Origin: Prevotellaceae bacterium HUN156
GTDB lineage: Bacteria > Bacteroidota > Bacteroidia > Bacteroidales > Bacteroidaceae
Direction: 5' to 3'
Assembly: GCA_900119285.1 (NCBI GenBank)
Contig: FPIT01000013.1
Span: 1-64,000, forward strand
DNA: 64,000 nucleotides
Position numbers and translations under genes: made by a program. Positions within the stretch are counted from its first letter, which is position 1. Each line of letters starts with the position of its first letter. Shown in pieces: positions 43,743-53,720 of this stretch. A model generated the notes under the pieces. It was not told where the DNA came from. It ran no database searches and was given only the letters and a program-made list of their open reading frames with translations.

Positions 43743-46721
43743 ATGATGAAAAAAGGCTTTTTTCTCCTTATATTAATGATGTTGTGTGCCACAATAGGCA
43801 TACAAGCTCAACAGGTGACGGTCTCTGGCTACGTCTTCGATGATGATAGTAAGAGTCCCGTTGAGTTTGCATCTTTATTAATTAAGGAGAATGGCTATTG
43901 GGCTATCACTGGTTCTGACGGTTCTTTCCATCTCAAGAATATGCCTACAGGCAAATCCACACTTACCATTCAGTGTCTGGGATATGCCACTCGCCAAATT
44001 ATTATTGATGTCAAGCGCAATATTCCCCGACTTCGTATCGGACTAAAGCAAGAGAACTTGAAACTTGACGAGGTAGTAGTAACGGCTCACAAGAAGAACG
44101 ATGGAGCAACAACATCTTATACGATAGACCGTACTGCATTAGACAATCAGCAACTCATCAATTTAGGAGATATCGGCACACTGCTGCCTGGCGGAAAGAC
44201 GATTAATCCATCGCTGATGGGCGATACTCGTATGGCACTACGTAGCGATACACAAGAGAAAGGTAATGCTTCGTTCGGCACCGCTGTTGAGGTGGATGGC
44301 ATGCGACTGAACAATAATGCTGCTACGAATGAGACTGCAGGTGTATCGACACGTACTGTCAGTACCTCAAATATCGAGTCGGTAGAGATTGTCACTGGTA
44401 TTCCTTCTGTAGAATATGGTGACTTGTCAAATGGTGTTATTAAGGTAAACACACGCAAAGGTAAGTCTCCCTTCATCATTGAAGGCAGAGTCAACCAGCA
44501 CACCCACCAGATAGCCCTCAACAAAGGTTATGATTTAGGCAAGAGGAAAGGAATTCTTAATACCTCTTTAGAACACGCGCGCTCGTTTAGCAATGCAGCA
44601 TCTCCCTATACAGCCTATCAGCGCAACATCTTTTCTCTGAACTATATAAACACCTTTATGCGCGAGTCTTCTCCGCTGACTCTTAGCATCGGACTTACTG
44701 GTAATATTGGTGGATATAATAGTGAATCAGACCCTGATGAAGACCAGCAAGATTACTCAAAAGTGCGCGACAACAAGATTTATGGTAATCTGCACTTGCA
44801 GTGGCTGGTCAACAAGTCTTGGCTAACCAATCTGTCTTTACGAGCTTCTATCTCTTATGCAGACAGCAAATCAGAGAACTACACCAATGCCAGCAGCGCC
44901 TCAACACAGCCATACATTCATGGCAAAGAGGAAGGCTACTTCATGGCACAAGATTATGATATCTCACCCGATGCGCCTATCATCTTAGGACCAACAGGAT
45001 ATTGGTATGTCAAAGGCTTTAACGATTCTAAACCCATCAACTGGTCTGTAAAGTTAAAGGGCGACTGGATACGTCGTTGGGGCAAGGTGCTCAACAACCT
45101 CATGGCGGGTGTAGATTATACGGGGTCTAAGAACAATGGTCGAGGCACCTACTACGACGATATGCGCTATGCTCCTACTTGGCGTGAATATCGCTATGAC
45201 GAGTTGCCCACCATGAATAATGTGGCACTCTATGCAGAAGAGAAGATAAGTTTTCCCACAACATTGATATCTTCGGTAGAGCTGACAGCAGGACTACGTG
45301 ATGACATCACGATGATTAAAGGCTCTGACTATGGAACGATAAGTAGCATCTCTCCACGTTTCAATGGTCGCTATATATTCTGGCGCAACCAACAGAAGAA
45401 ATGGATTAGTGAGTTGATATTACATGCTGGCTGGGGTAAAAGTGTTAAGCTGCCTTCATTCCAGGTACTCTACCCCACTCCTTCGTATACCGACAGACTG
45501 GCTTTCGCATCCACATCTACTACGGATAACAAGTCGTATTACGCCTATCACACCTATCCTGCGCAGACCATCTACAACGACCAGTTGCAGTGGCAATATA
45601 CGAATCAGACAGATATCGGTATTGATATGAAGATAAAGGGTACACGTGTATCTTTGTCATTCTTCCATCATAAGACACGCAATCCCTATCTGAGTACCGA
45701 CCAGTTCACTCCGATGATGTATCGCTATACACCTCCCGCATCACTCAATGGATTGGCTATCAGTCCAGAGAACAGGCGCTATGCTATAGACCAGCAGACG
45801 GGTATTGTAACGGTGAGCGATGCTACAGGAGTCGTATCTCCCAAACAGTTGACATATCTCGAGCGAAATACTTATGCTGTCAACAAGTATTATGTTAATG
45901 GCAGCGACATCAACCGCTACGGATTGGAATGGGTTGTAGACTTTGCTCAAATCAAAGCTCTCAGAACCTCTATCCGTCTGGATGGTAATTACTATTATTA
46001 TAAAGGTATCGACGATGTACTCTTTGCTGACATTCCCGGTGGTGTCAACACTACGATGACGGGCAACCTTCCCTATGCTTATGTTGGCTACTACAGAGGT
46101 ACTAATGTCACAGGTGCTGGTACGAGCGCCAATGCACAGGTGGCTAATGGCTCCTTGTCGAAGAAGGCCAATCTGAACTTCACTCTGACAACCCACATTC
46201 CACAGATTCGCATGATTGTGGCTCTGCGCATAGAAACATCTCTGTATAACTATAGTCGTCAGCTGAGTGAGTTTGAGAACGGCTCACGTGGTATTGTACT
46301 CAACAGTCCTACCGACTTCTTCGGAGAGCCCTATGACGGTAGTAGCGAGAACAAATACATCGCCATCTACCCAGAATACTACTCTACATGGGACAACCCC
46401 AACGAGAAGATTCCTTTTGCCGAGAAGTTTGCATGGGCAAGGGACAACGACCCAACGCTATATAATGACCTCAGTAAACTGGTGGTGCGTACCAACTATC
46501 CTTATACGATGAATGCCAATCGCATCAGCAGCTACTATTCGGCAAACGTAAATATCACCAAGGAAATTGGCGACCACGTAAGTGTATCATTCTATGCCAA
46601 CAACTTCTTGAATAACATGAAGACGGTACATTCGTCGCAGACTAATCTGGAGACATCGCTGTTCTCAAGCGGCTATATCCCCAGCTACTATTATGGATTA
46701 TCACTCAAACTAAAGTTTTAA
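43743..46721 (+). CDS. TonB-dependent outer-membrane receptor
   Basis: About 992 residues. After the signal peptide (GFFLLILMMLCATIGIQAQ) comes a CarboxypepD-regulatory-like domain (VTVSGYVFDDDSKSPVEFAS). The plug domain follows (about 110-235, with VEVDGMRLNNN and VEIVTGIPSVEYGDLSNGVI), and then a long beta-barrel ending in a C-terminal aromatic/hydrophobic signature (YYGLSLKLKF). It is not a classic SusC. The two genes after it encode a DUF4876 lipoprotein and a DUF6850 barrel, a recurrent Bacteroidetes trio. The substrate is unknown; metals, haem or small organic ligands are possible. ATG at 43743 (or the adjacent one) is the start. Confidence 0.92.
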   Translation: MMKKGFFLLILMMLCATIGIQAQQVTVSGYVFDDDSKSPVEFASLLIKENGYWAITGSDGSFHLKNMPTGKSTLTIQCLGYATRQIIIDVKRNIPRLRIGLKQENLKLDEVVVTAHKKNDGATTSYTIDRTALDNQQLINLGDIGTLLPGGKTINPSLMGDTRMALRSDTQEKGNASFGTAVEVDGMRLNNNAATNETAGVSTRTVSTSNIESVEIVTGIPSVEYGDLSNGVIKVNTRKGKSPFIIEGRVNQHTHQIALNKGYDLGKRKGILNTSLEHARSFSNAASPYTAYQRNIFSLNYINTFMRESSPLTLSIGLTGNIGGYNSESDPDEDQQDYSKVRDNKIYGNLHLQWLVNKSWLTNLSLRASISYADSKSENYTNASSASTQPYIHGKEEGYFMAQDYDISPDAPIILGPTGYWYVKGFNDSKPINWSVKLKGDWIRRWGKVLNNLMAGVDYTGSKNNGRGTYYDDMRYAPTWREYRYDELPTMNNVALYAEEKISFPTTLISSVELTAGLRDDITMIKGSDYGTISSISPRFNGRYIFWRNQQKKWISELILHAGWGKSVKLPSFQVLYPTPSYTDRLAFASTSTTDNKSYYAYHTYPAQTIYNDQLQWQYTNQTDIGIDMKIKGTRVSLSFFHHKTRNPYLSTDQFTPMMYRYTPPASLNGLAISPENRRYAIDQQTGIVTVSDATGVVSPKQLTYLERNTYAVNKYYVNGSDINRYGLEWVVDFAQIKALRTSIRLDGNYYYYKGIDDVLFADIPGGVNTTMTGNLPYAYVGYYRGTNVTGAGTSANAQVANGSLSKKANLNFTLTTHIPQIRMIVALRIETSLYNYSRQLSEFENGSRGIVLNSPTDFFGEPYDGSSENKYIAIYPEYYSTWDNPNEKIPFAEKFAWARDNDPTLYNDLSKLVVRTNYPYTMNANRISSYYSANVNITKEIGDHVSVSFYANNFLNNMKTVHSSQTNLETSLFSSGYIPSYYYGLSLKLKF

Positions 46722-46736
46722 ATAAAGGACTAGAAA

Positions 46737-48053
46737 ATGAAAAAGTTATTTACAATGATGGCTTTGGCTGTTTTAGGACTCTTCCTTACAGCCTGCACAA
46801 GCAATGATGACAACGAGGAATTGAAGTTAGCAAATCTGACAGTATCTGTTACTGGAGTTGACGACGTAAAAGGTTTCGAAGTAACGTTGATAAACAAGAC
46901 AACGAACTCTAATTACAAAGCTACTACTGATGCTGCAGGAGATGTACATTTTCAGGTAACTCCTGGTATCTATCAGGCATTTGTTTCTGTTACACGCTAT
47001 CAGGACGGATATCGTTATGTATTTAATGGCTTGAGCAGTGAAATCACTCTGACTGCCAACCAAGAGAGCACAGCTACTATCGAGTTGAAGGCTGCCAAGA
47101 CCAGCCAGATTATCATCAAGGAGCTGTATAATGGTGGTTGCCCCAAGGATCCTTCTGGATATTTCGCAAACGACAAGTGTCTCATCCTCTACAACAACTC
47201 TGCAGAGCCTGCCACACTCAACAACCTCTGTATTGCATTTGCTTCTCCCTATAACGCACATGCAAACAACAAGAACTACGAAGATGGTAAGCTGACCTAT
47301 GATGGTGAGGGCTTTATCCCTGCTTTCGGTGGTATGTGGTGGTTCCAGGAGGAAATTACTATCGCACCTTATTCTCAGGTAGTAGTTAACGTAAGCGGTG
47401 CTATTGACAACACCCAGACTTACCCCAACTCTATCAACTACGCTAATGCCGACTATTATTGCATGTACGACCCAGAGAGCGGATTCAGCAACACAAGCTG
47501 GTATCCTACTCCTGCTGCTGTTATTCCTACCTCTCACTATCTGAAGGCGAAGAAGCTGGGTTCAGCTAATTCATGGCCATTGAGCAACAGCTCACCTGCC
47601 CTCTTCGTATTCCAGACTCAGGGTATCACTCCTGCTGCATTTGCTGAGGATGCTGACAATCTGTGGTACGATGGTGGTACCGTTAGCGATATCAACGCAG
47701 CAATAAAGGTGCCCAATGAGTGGATTATCGATGCTATTGAGGTTTATCAGACTGCTAAAATCAACGATAGCAAGAAGCGCTTCACCAGCGACATCGATGC
47801 TGGCTATGTAGGTCTGACCAATCAGCTGGGCCACGTGCTCTATCGTAATGTTGACAAGGAAGCTACCGAAGCACTGTCAGAGAATGCTGGCAAGCTGGTA
47901 TACAACTATACACTGGGTGTAGACGATTCTACTGATCCCAACGGCATTGATGCAGAGGCTTCTATTAAGAATGGTGCCCACATTATCTTCAAAGACACCA
48001 ACAACTCTACAAACGATTTCCACGAGCGTCAGAAATGCTCATTAAAAGACTAA
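46737..48053 (+). CDS. DUF4876 family lipoprotein
   Basis: A 438-residue lipoprotein (lipobox LFLTAC, Cys near 20). Residues about 30-120 look like a beta-sandwich (carboxypeptidase-regulatory/Ig-like: LTVSVTGVDDVKGFEVTLIN). The DUF4876 region follows, starting IIIKELYNGGCPKD, a lamin-tail-like opening. It lies 15 bases after the TonB receptor gene and overlaps the DUF6850 gene by 19 bases. It is probably a surface-exposed ligand-binding partner of the receptor. Confidence 0.9.
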   Translation: MKKLFTMMALAVLGLFLTACTSNDDNEELKLANLTVSVTGVDDVKGFEVTLINKTTNSNYKATTDAAGDVHFQVTPGIYQAFVSVTRYQDGYRYVFNGLSSEITLTANQESTATIELKAAKTSQIIIKELYNGGCPKDPSGYFANDKCLILYNNSAEPATLNNLCIAFASPYNAHANNKNYEDGKLTYDGEGFIPAFGGMWWFQEEITIAPYSQVVVNVSGAIDNTQTYPNSINYANADYYCMYDPESGFSNTSWYPTPAAVIPTSHYLKAKKLGSANSWPLSNSSPALFVFQTQGITPAAFAEDADNLWYDGGTVSDINAAIKVPNEWIIDAIEVYQTAKINDSKKRFTSDIDAGYVGLTNQLGHVLYRNVDKEATEALSENAGKLVYNYTLGVDDSTDPNGIDAEASIKNGAHIIFKDTNNSTNDFHERQKCSLKD

Positions 48054-49672
48054 CATACTCGCTCCTATTCCTGTGCGTGGTGCCAAGTGCCCATGCACAG
48101 GATTCCTTGTCCTATTCACAAGATGGGGCATTACACGATATTCTGCTTCGCGACTATCAATTTGTGAAGCAACACAACCCGTGGTTAACCAGTAAGAATG
48201 CAGCAGGTCTCACCAGTTTCTATGCCAACAGTATTGCAGAAACAGAGGCAGGCATGAGCTACTCCAAGGGCGACCTCATCGACTACTGGCAGTCTCCCAC
48301 CGTCTTGCAGGGCGATGTGCGTGCGGAAGCCTTCCAACGCCTATCGTCTAAGACCGTTGTCTATGGCAGCATCAGTTATAACAACTTCTCTGGAAGCGAC
48401 ATGACGGGCTCTGCCTTTATAGACCCCACCCACAAGCCTTTTGATATTGTGGAAGCATCGCAAGACAACAAGGGGCGCAAGCATCGTGATACCTACCAGT
48501 TGGCAGGCGCTATCGGCATCGAGCTATGGAAAGGCTTCTCTGTAGGTTGTCGCACGGATTACACCTCTGCCAACTATGCGAAATACAAGGATTTACGCCA
48601 CAGCAACAAGCTGATGGACCTGAATATGAGCGTAGGCGTCATGGGCCACGTACTGAGCCACCTGTCCGTAGGTGCCAACTATATCTACCATCGCAATACG
48701 GAGAGTATGACCTTCAACACCTATGGCAAGATAGACAAGGTGTATAAGTCGCTGATTTCCTATGGTGGTTTTATGGGACGACTGGAGCAGTTTGGTACTA
48801 CTGGATACACGGAAAAGGGACGAGAGATGCCTTTGGTGGAAGACCAGCATGGAGGAAGCCTACAGATAGAGTGGCATCCTACAGCCAAGTGGTCGCTATA
48901 TAATGAAGCAAGCATCGTCCACGGCACTGGCTACTATGGCAGGAAATCGCCCTATACCATTACCTTTACGAATCACGACCGCGACCTCTTGTCGTATCAC
49001 GGCAGCCTGCGTTATCATACTGTTTCTTCGCTGCATCGCCTCGATGTCAACATCAGTTCTGAGAAGCTCACCAATAATGCTGAGACCTACCAAGAGCTGA
49101 CGAATGAGTATGGTGCCCATTACTATGAGTATTATGATGCCGTAAAGACTGCTGACAAGGAATGGACCAATCTGGGAGTGAGCTATACGGCAGACCTGAA
49201 GGTAAAAGCGGAGTTGCCTACATGGACGCTGAACATCGGTATGGATTGGCAACAGCGCAAGCAGACTGGCATTCTGTATCCTTACTATCGCAAGCAGAAA
49301 CTGATTACCACTCGTGGTTATGCTACTGCCACCCGTAACATCGTGATGAGCAAGGGTGTCTTGGCTGCCACCGTTCGCCTCAGCTATCAGAAAGGTAGTG
49401 GCAAGCCCTTTACCGATGGCGTTTACCAGACACCTTCCGCAGATGCGCAAACACCTCCCACGATGGCTGACTGGCTCTATCAGGAGTATCGCTATCTTAC
49501 TGCTGCCCAATATGCTGTTGGAGCAGACGTGAAATACACCTTCCTGATACCTCGCATCAAGATTAGCGCATTCGTCAAGGGTGGTTTCGACTATGCTACG
49601 AGCCAAGCTAATGAATACACAAAAAGCGACAATCGCATTCGACTATCGCTTTCTGTGGGTCACGTATTTTAG
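48035..49672 (+). CDS. DUF6850 family outer-membrane beta-barrel protein
   Basis: A 545-residue exported protein with signal peptide (SLLFLCVVPSAHAQ) and many short amphipathic strands rich in Tyr, ending in IRLSLSVGHVF, a typical outer-membrane barrel C-terminus. It matches the DUF6850 barrel that accompanies DUF4876 lipoproteins. Together with the TonB receptor it probably forms an uptake or display complex in the outer membrane. It ends five bases from the convergent asd gene, with no terminator visible between them. Confidence 0.88.
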   Translation: MLIKRLTYSLLFLCVVPSAHAQDSLSYSQDGALHDILLRDYQFVKQHNPWLTSKNAAGLTSFYANSIAETEAGMSYSKGDLIDYWQSPTVLQGDVRAEAFQRLSSKTVVYGSISYNNFSGSDMTGSAFIDPTHKPFDIVEASQDNKGRKHRDTYQLAGAIGIELWKGFSVGCRTDYTSANYAKYKDLRHSNKLMDLNMSVGVMGHVLSHLSVGANYIYHRNTESMTFNTYGKIDKVYKSLISYGGFMGRLEQFGTTGYTEKGREMPLVEDQHGGSLQIEWHPTAKWSLYNEASIVHGTGYYGRKSPYTITFTNHDRDLLSYHGSLRYHTVSSLHRLDVNISSEKLTNNAETYQELTNEYGAHYYEYYDAVKTADKEWTNLGVSYTADLKVKAELPTWTLNIGMDWQQRKQTGILYPYYRKQKLITTRGYATATRNIVMSKGVLAATVRLSYQKGSGKPFTDGVYQTPSADAQTPPTMADWLYQEYRYLTAAQYAVGADVKYTFLIPRIKISAFVKGGFDYATSQANEYTKSDNRIRLSLSVGHVF

Positions 49673-49677
49673 TATCG

Positions 49678-50691
49678 TTATTTCACGTCGCCTACTTTGA
49701 TGAGATACTCACCAATCTGTACCGCATTCAGTGCGGCGCCCTTACGAATCTGGTCACCAGAGAGCCAGAGGGTAAGTCCGTTCTCATCAGAGATATCTTT
49801 GCGCACACGACCTACAAATACGTCGTCCTTGCCAGCAGTTTCCAGAGGCATGGGGTAAACGAGGTTGGCTGGGTCGTCAACCAGCGTACAACCAGGAGCA
49901 GCAGCGATGGCCTTCTGAGCCTCTTCTACGCTGATGGGCTTCTCAGTTTCAATCCACACGCTCTCAGAGTGGCTACGCAGTGAGCTTACGCGAACACAGG
50001 TGGCTGAGCACTTGGCGTCGGTATGCATAATCTTCTGCGTCTCGTTATACATCTTCATCTCTTCCTTGGTATAGCCATTAGGCTGGAAGACGTCAATCTG
50101 CGGGATAACGTTGTATGCCAACTGGTGGGCAAACTTCTTGATAGTCTTCACCTCGCCAGTCTCCACCATTTCCTTATACTGCTGTTGCAACTCGGCCATA
50201 GCAGCAGCACCAGCACCTGAGGCGCTCTGATAGCTGGAAACGTGGATGCGCTTGATGTGACTGATGTTCTCCAGAGGCTGGAGCACTACCACCATCATAA
50301 TCGTGGTGCAGTTAGGGTTGGCGATGATGCCACGTGGACGCTTCAGGGCGTCTTCGGCATTACACTCGGGCACTACCAAGGGCACATCGTCGTCCATGCG
50401 GAATGCGCTAGAGTTGTCAATCATCACACAACCGTATTTAGTAATATCGGCTGCAAACTCTTTTGATGTTCCTGCACCTGCACTAGTAAATGCGATATCG
50501 ATATCCTTGAAATCATCGTTATGCTGGAGCAACTTGACAGTCAACTCCTTGCCACGAAAATTGTATTTAGTTCCTGCCGAACGCTCGGAACCAAATAACA
50601 CTAACTCATCCATCGGGAAATTTCTCTCATCAAGGAGACGTAAGAACTCCTGACCTACGGCACCTGAGGCGCCCACAATTGCTACTTTCAT
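49678..50691 (-). CDS. asd: Aspartate-semialdehyde dehydrogenase
   Basis: Asd reduces aspartyl phosphate to aspartate semialdehyde for lysine, diaminopimelate, threonine and methionine synthesis. The 337-residue protein begins [18 protein letters not shown] (NADP fold). It shows [13 protein letters not shown], the catalytic cysteine in [13 protein letters not shown] (near 133) and the histidine-bearing [29 protein letters not shown] element lies upstream on the minus strand at 50728-50735. It appears to be a single-gene unit. Confidence 0.95.
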   Translation of the reverse strand: MKVAIVGASGAVGQEFLRLLDERNFPMDELVLFGSERSAGTKYNFRGKELTVKLLQHNDDFKDIDIAFTSAGAGTSKEFAADITKYGCVMIDNSSAFRMDDDVPLVVPECNAEDALKRPRGIIANPNCTTIMMVVVLQPLENISHIKRIHVSSYQSASGAGAAAMAELQQQYKEMVETGEVKTIKKFAHQLAYNVIPQIDVFQPNGYTKEEMKMYNETQKIMHTDAKCSATCVRVSSLRSHSESVWIETEKPISVEEAQKAIAAAPGCTLVDDPANLVYPMPLETAGKDDVFVGRVRKDISDENGLTLWLSGDQIRKGAALNAVQIGEYLIKVGDVK

Positions 50692-50825
50692 AAGTCTTCT
50701 CTTTTACGTTGGTTCTATTTCCGCCTGCAAAGGTACAAAATAATTCATAATTCATAATTCTTTTCCAAAGAAAAGTGTGGCGTTGCATTCATAATTCACA
50801 ATTATTTCCTATCTTTGCAAACGAA

Positions 50826-52958
50826 ATGCTGAATTTGACGTCATATTTTCCCATCACCAGCCCGACACTGATATTCTTTGTCGTGCTACTCATTATTTTG
50901 TTGGCACCTATCATTATGGGTAAGTTGCGTATTCCCCATATCATTGGTATGGTGCTGGCAGGAGTGCTGATTGGTGAGCATGGTCTGAACATCTTGGAGC
51001 GCGACCATTCGTTTGAGCTCTTTGGCAAGGTGGGACTGCTGTACATCATGTTCTTGGCTGGTTTGGAGATGGATATGGAGAGCGTCAAGAAGAACTCCAA
51101 GCGCATACTGCTCTTTGGTATGCTCACTTGGCTGATACCCTTGATACTCACCTTCTTTATATCGTCGTGGCTCTTGGGCTATTCCTATACAGCGTCATTC
51201 CTTTTAGGCTGTATCATGGCGTCTAACACGCTGATAGCCTACCCCATCATCTCGCGCTATGGCCTGCAGCGCCACTCCAGTGTAATGCTGAGCGTGGGAG
51301 GCTCTATGCTGTCTATCTTCTTGGCACTGATGATGTTGGCGGGCTTGTCGGCATCGTATGGCGAAGATACGGGCATAGGCTTCTGGCTATTGTTCTTACT
51401 GAAATTCATCCTGTTTTGTGCAGCCTGCATTGTATTCATCCCGAGAATGGCGCGCTACTTCCTGCGTCGCTATTCAGATGCTGTCATGCAGTTTATCTTT
51501 GTGCTCGCAGTGATGTTCCTATCGGCAGCCCTGTCCGAAGCCATTGGTGTAGAGGGCATCGTGGGCGCCTTCATTGCTGGTTTGATACTCAACAGATACA
51601 TTCCGCACGTCTCTCCCCTGATGAACCGCATCGAGTTTACGGGTAATGCCATCTTCATCCCCTACTTTCTGATTGGTGTGGGCATGCTCATCAATGTATC
51701 GTCGCTCTTCGAGGGCTGGCACATGCTGGGTGTGGTGGCGCTCATCGTCTTCTTCGGCACGTTCGGAAAGGCCTTGGCAGCCTATGTCTCCAGCCTCCTG
51801 TTCCGCATGAGTAAGGCGGAGGGCCACATGATGTTCGGACTGACCTGTGCGCACGCTGCGGGAGCCATCGCCATGGTGATGGTAGGCATGCGACTAGAGG
51901 TATCGCCGGGCGTATTCCTCGTCAACAATGAGATACTGAATGGTGTGGTCATCATGATTCTCTTCACCTGTATCATCTCCACGATGATGACGGAGAAGGC
52001 ATCGCAAGAGATTATCCTTCACGGCAAGATGCTACCCATAGCCCATCGTCATAAGAAGGACGACGAGAAAATACTGCTCTGCGTAAAATATCCCGAGATA
52101 GCCCCACAACTGCTGGAACTGGCGCTCATGATGCGCAATCAGAAGTTGGGACGCGAACTGGTGGCACTCAATGTGGTGTATGACGACGACAATGCCAGCG
52201 AGCATCGCGAAGAGGGACTCAGACTGCTAGAGCGACTGCAACAGCGTGCCTCTGCTGCCGACCTGCAGATGCAGACACAAGTGCGACTGGCCACCAACAT
52301 TGCCAACGGCATCAAGCATGCCTTCCGCGAATTCGGCTGTTCGGAGATTATCATGGGCATGCACGTCCACACAGATGTGAACCCTAAGTTCTGGGGAGAA
52401 TTCCTGCAGAGCCTTTACAATGGACTGAACCGTCAGATAGTATTGACGCGCTTTGTGCAGCCACTCAACACGCTGCGACGCATACAGGTAGTGGTGCCCT
52501 CCAGAGCAGAGTTTGAGCCCGGTTTCCAGCGATGGCTGGAGCGACTGGCTCGCATGGCAGGCAATCTGGACTGCCGCATCCAGTTCCACGGGCGCAACGA
52601 GTCTATGGAGCTCATTCGCGAATACATCAACAACCATCATCCCAGTGTGCGCGCCGAATACACCTATATGGCACATTGGAACGAGCTGCCCCGACTGGCT
52701 GAGAACATTCGCGAAGACCACATGTTTGTAGTCATCACCGCCCGTAAGGGTACCATCTCGTATAAGAACGCACTGGAGCGACTGCCCAACGAACTGATGC
52801 AGCACTTCTCGGGCAAGAACCTCATGATACTATTCCCCGACCAGCATGGCACGCAGAAGGAAGAATCGATGACCTTCACGGCTGCCCAGCACCAGGAGGA
52901 AAGCAGTATCTACGATACTATCCAGCGCTGGATAAACAACTATCGAGCTAAACACTAA
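50826..52958 (+). CDS. CPA2-type cation:proton antiporter with C-terminal UspA-like domain
   Basis: A 710-residue membrane protein. Residues about 10-400 hold about twelve membrane helices of the CPA2 (KefB/Sll0689-like) Na+/K+:H+ antiporter family, including KLRIPHIIGMVLAGVLIGEHG and the transport-site region SEAIGVEGIVGAFIAGLIL. The cytoplasmic remainder (about 420-710) resembles two tandem universal-stress-protein folds that may regulate transport. A TATCTTTG element (50810-50817) just upstream supports the ATG chosen. The ion transported is not predictable. Confidence 0.9.
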   Translation: MLNLTSYFPITSPTLIFFVVLLIILLAPIIMGKLRIPHIIGMVLAGVLIGEHGLNILERDHSFELFGKVGLLYIMFLAGLEMDMESVKKNSKRILLFGMLTWLIPLILTFFISSWLLGYSYTASFLLGCIMASNTLIAYPIISRYGLQRHSSVMLSVGGSMLSIFLALMMLAGLSASYGEDTGIGFWLLFLLKFILFCAACIVFIPRMARYFLRRYSDAVMQFIFVLAVMFLSAALSEAIGVEGIVGAFIAGLILNRYIPHVSPLMNRIEFTGNAIFIPYFLIGVGMLINVSSLFEGWHMLGVVALIVFFGTFGKALAAYVSSLLFRMSKAEGHMMFGLTCAHAAGAIAMVMVGMRLEVSPGVFLVNNEILNGVVIMILFTCIISTMMTEKASQEIILHGKMLPIAHRHKKDDEKILLCVKYPEIAPQLLELALMMRNQKLGRELVALNVVYDDDNASEHREEGLRLLERLQQRASAADLQMQTQVRLATNIANGIKHAFREFGCSEIIMGMHVHTDVNPKFWGEFLQSLYNGLNRQIVLTRFVQPLNTLRRIQVVVPSRAEFEPGFQRWLERLARMAGNLDCRIQFHGRNESMELIREYINNHHPSVRAEYTYMAHWNELPRLAENIREDHMFVVITARKGTISYKNALERLPNELMQHFSGKNLMILFPDQHGTQKEESMTFTAAQHQEESSIYDTIQRWINNYRAKH

Positions 52959-52964
52959 AAGAGT

Positions 52965-52992
52965 GTGGTCAGCGATTCTGCTGCTGACATAA
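52965..52992 (+). repeat. REP-like palindrome upstream of lolD (copy 1)
   Basis: GTGG head followed by TCAGC...GCTGA arms around ATTCTG-type loop bases, 28 bases in all. It matches copy 2, 711 bp downstream in the same orientation, at 26 of 28 positions. A GTGG/GTAG head before a hairpin is the hallmark of RAYT-associated REP sequences. Confidence 0.7.
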
Positions 52993-53003
52993 TGAAGAAT
53001 ACT

Positions 53004-53720
53004 ATGATTGAATTACAAGGAATCACCAAGAGCTTCGGCTCACTACAAGTACTGAAAGGCATTGACCTCCACATAGATCGTGGCGAGGTGGTAAGCATCG
53101 TAGGCCCCAGTGGCGCTGGCAAAACCACCCTGCTACAAATAATGGGCACCCTCGACCGCCCAGACGCAGGCTCTGTGCGCATCGATTCTATCGACGTGAC
53201 CTCCCTCTCCAACAAGAAGCTGGCCGACTTCCGCAATCGCCACATCGGCTTCGTCTTCCAGTTCCACCAGCTGCTGCCCGAGTTCACAGCCTTGGAGAAC
53301 ATCATGATACCTGCCTACATTGCAGGCACCTCACAGAAGGCAGCCAAGCAGCGCGCACAGGAGTTGCTCCAGTTCTTAGGACTCTCCGACCGTGCCACCC
53401 ACAAGCCCAACGAGCTCTCTGGTGGTGAGAAGCAGCGCATAGCCGTAGCCCGCGCCTTGGTCAACAATCCTGCCGTTATCCTTGCCGATGAGCCCTCAGG
53501 TTCTCTCGATTCGAAAAACAAGGAGGAGCTGCACCAGCTCTTCTTCGACCTCCGCGACAAGTTCGGTCAGACCTTCGTCATCGTTACCCACGATGAGCAA
53601 TTGGCCACTCTCACCGACCGCACCATACACATGCGCGACGGCATCCTAGCCTCCCCCGCGCCCAGCAATAATACTGTGGTCAGCGATTCTGTCGCTGACA
53701 TAACCCCCTCTGCCCTATGA
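53004..53720 (+). CDS. lolD: ABC transporter ATP-binding protein, LolD-like
   Basis: A 238-residue ABC ATPase that closely resembles LolD, which powers release of lipoproteins from the inner membrane with LolC/E. It shows [20 protein letters not shown], Walker [30 protein letters not shown], signature LSGGEKQR, Walker [13 protein letters not shown] and the switch His in VTHD. Its membrane partner is not nearby. The last ~20 residues ([17 protein letters not shown]) go beyond the usual length and are encoded by a REP-like palindrome. Upstream in-frame GTG/ATG codons come from the other palindrome copy, so ATG at 53004 is preferred. Confidence 0.88.
   Translation: MIELQGITKSFGSLQVLKGIDLHIDRGEVVSIVGPSGAGKTTLLQIMGTLDRPDAGSVRIDSIDVTSLSNKKLADFRNRHIGFVFQFHQLLPEFTALENIMIPAYIAGTSQKAAKQRAQELLQFLGLSDRATHKPNELSGGEKQRIAVARALVNNPAVILADEPSGSLDSKNKEELHQLFFDLRDKFGQTFVIVTHDEQLATLTDRTIHMRDGILASPAPSNNTVVSDSVADITPSAL
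53676..53703 (+). repeat. REP-like palindrome in the lolD 3' end (copy 2)
   Basis: GTGGTCAGCGATTCTG continuing to TCGCTGAC: perfect 8-bp arms GTCAGCGA / TCGCTGAC around TTCTG, preceded by GTG. It lies in frame inside lolD and adds VSDSVADI to the protein. Confidence 0.75.
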
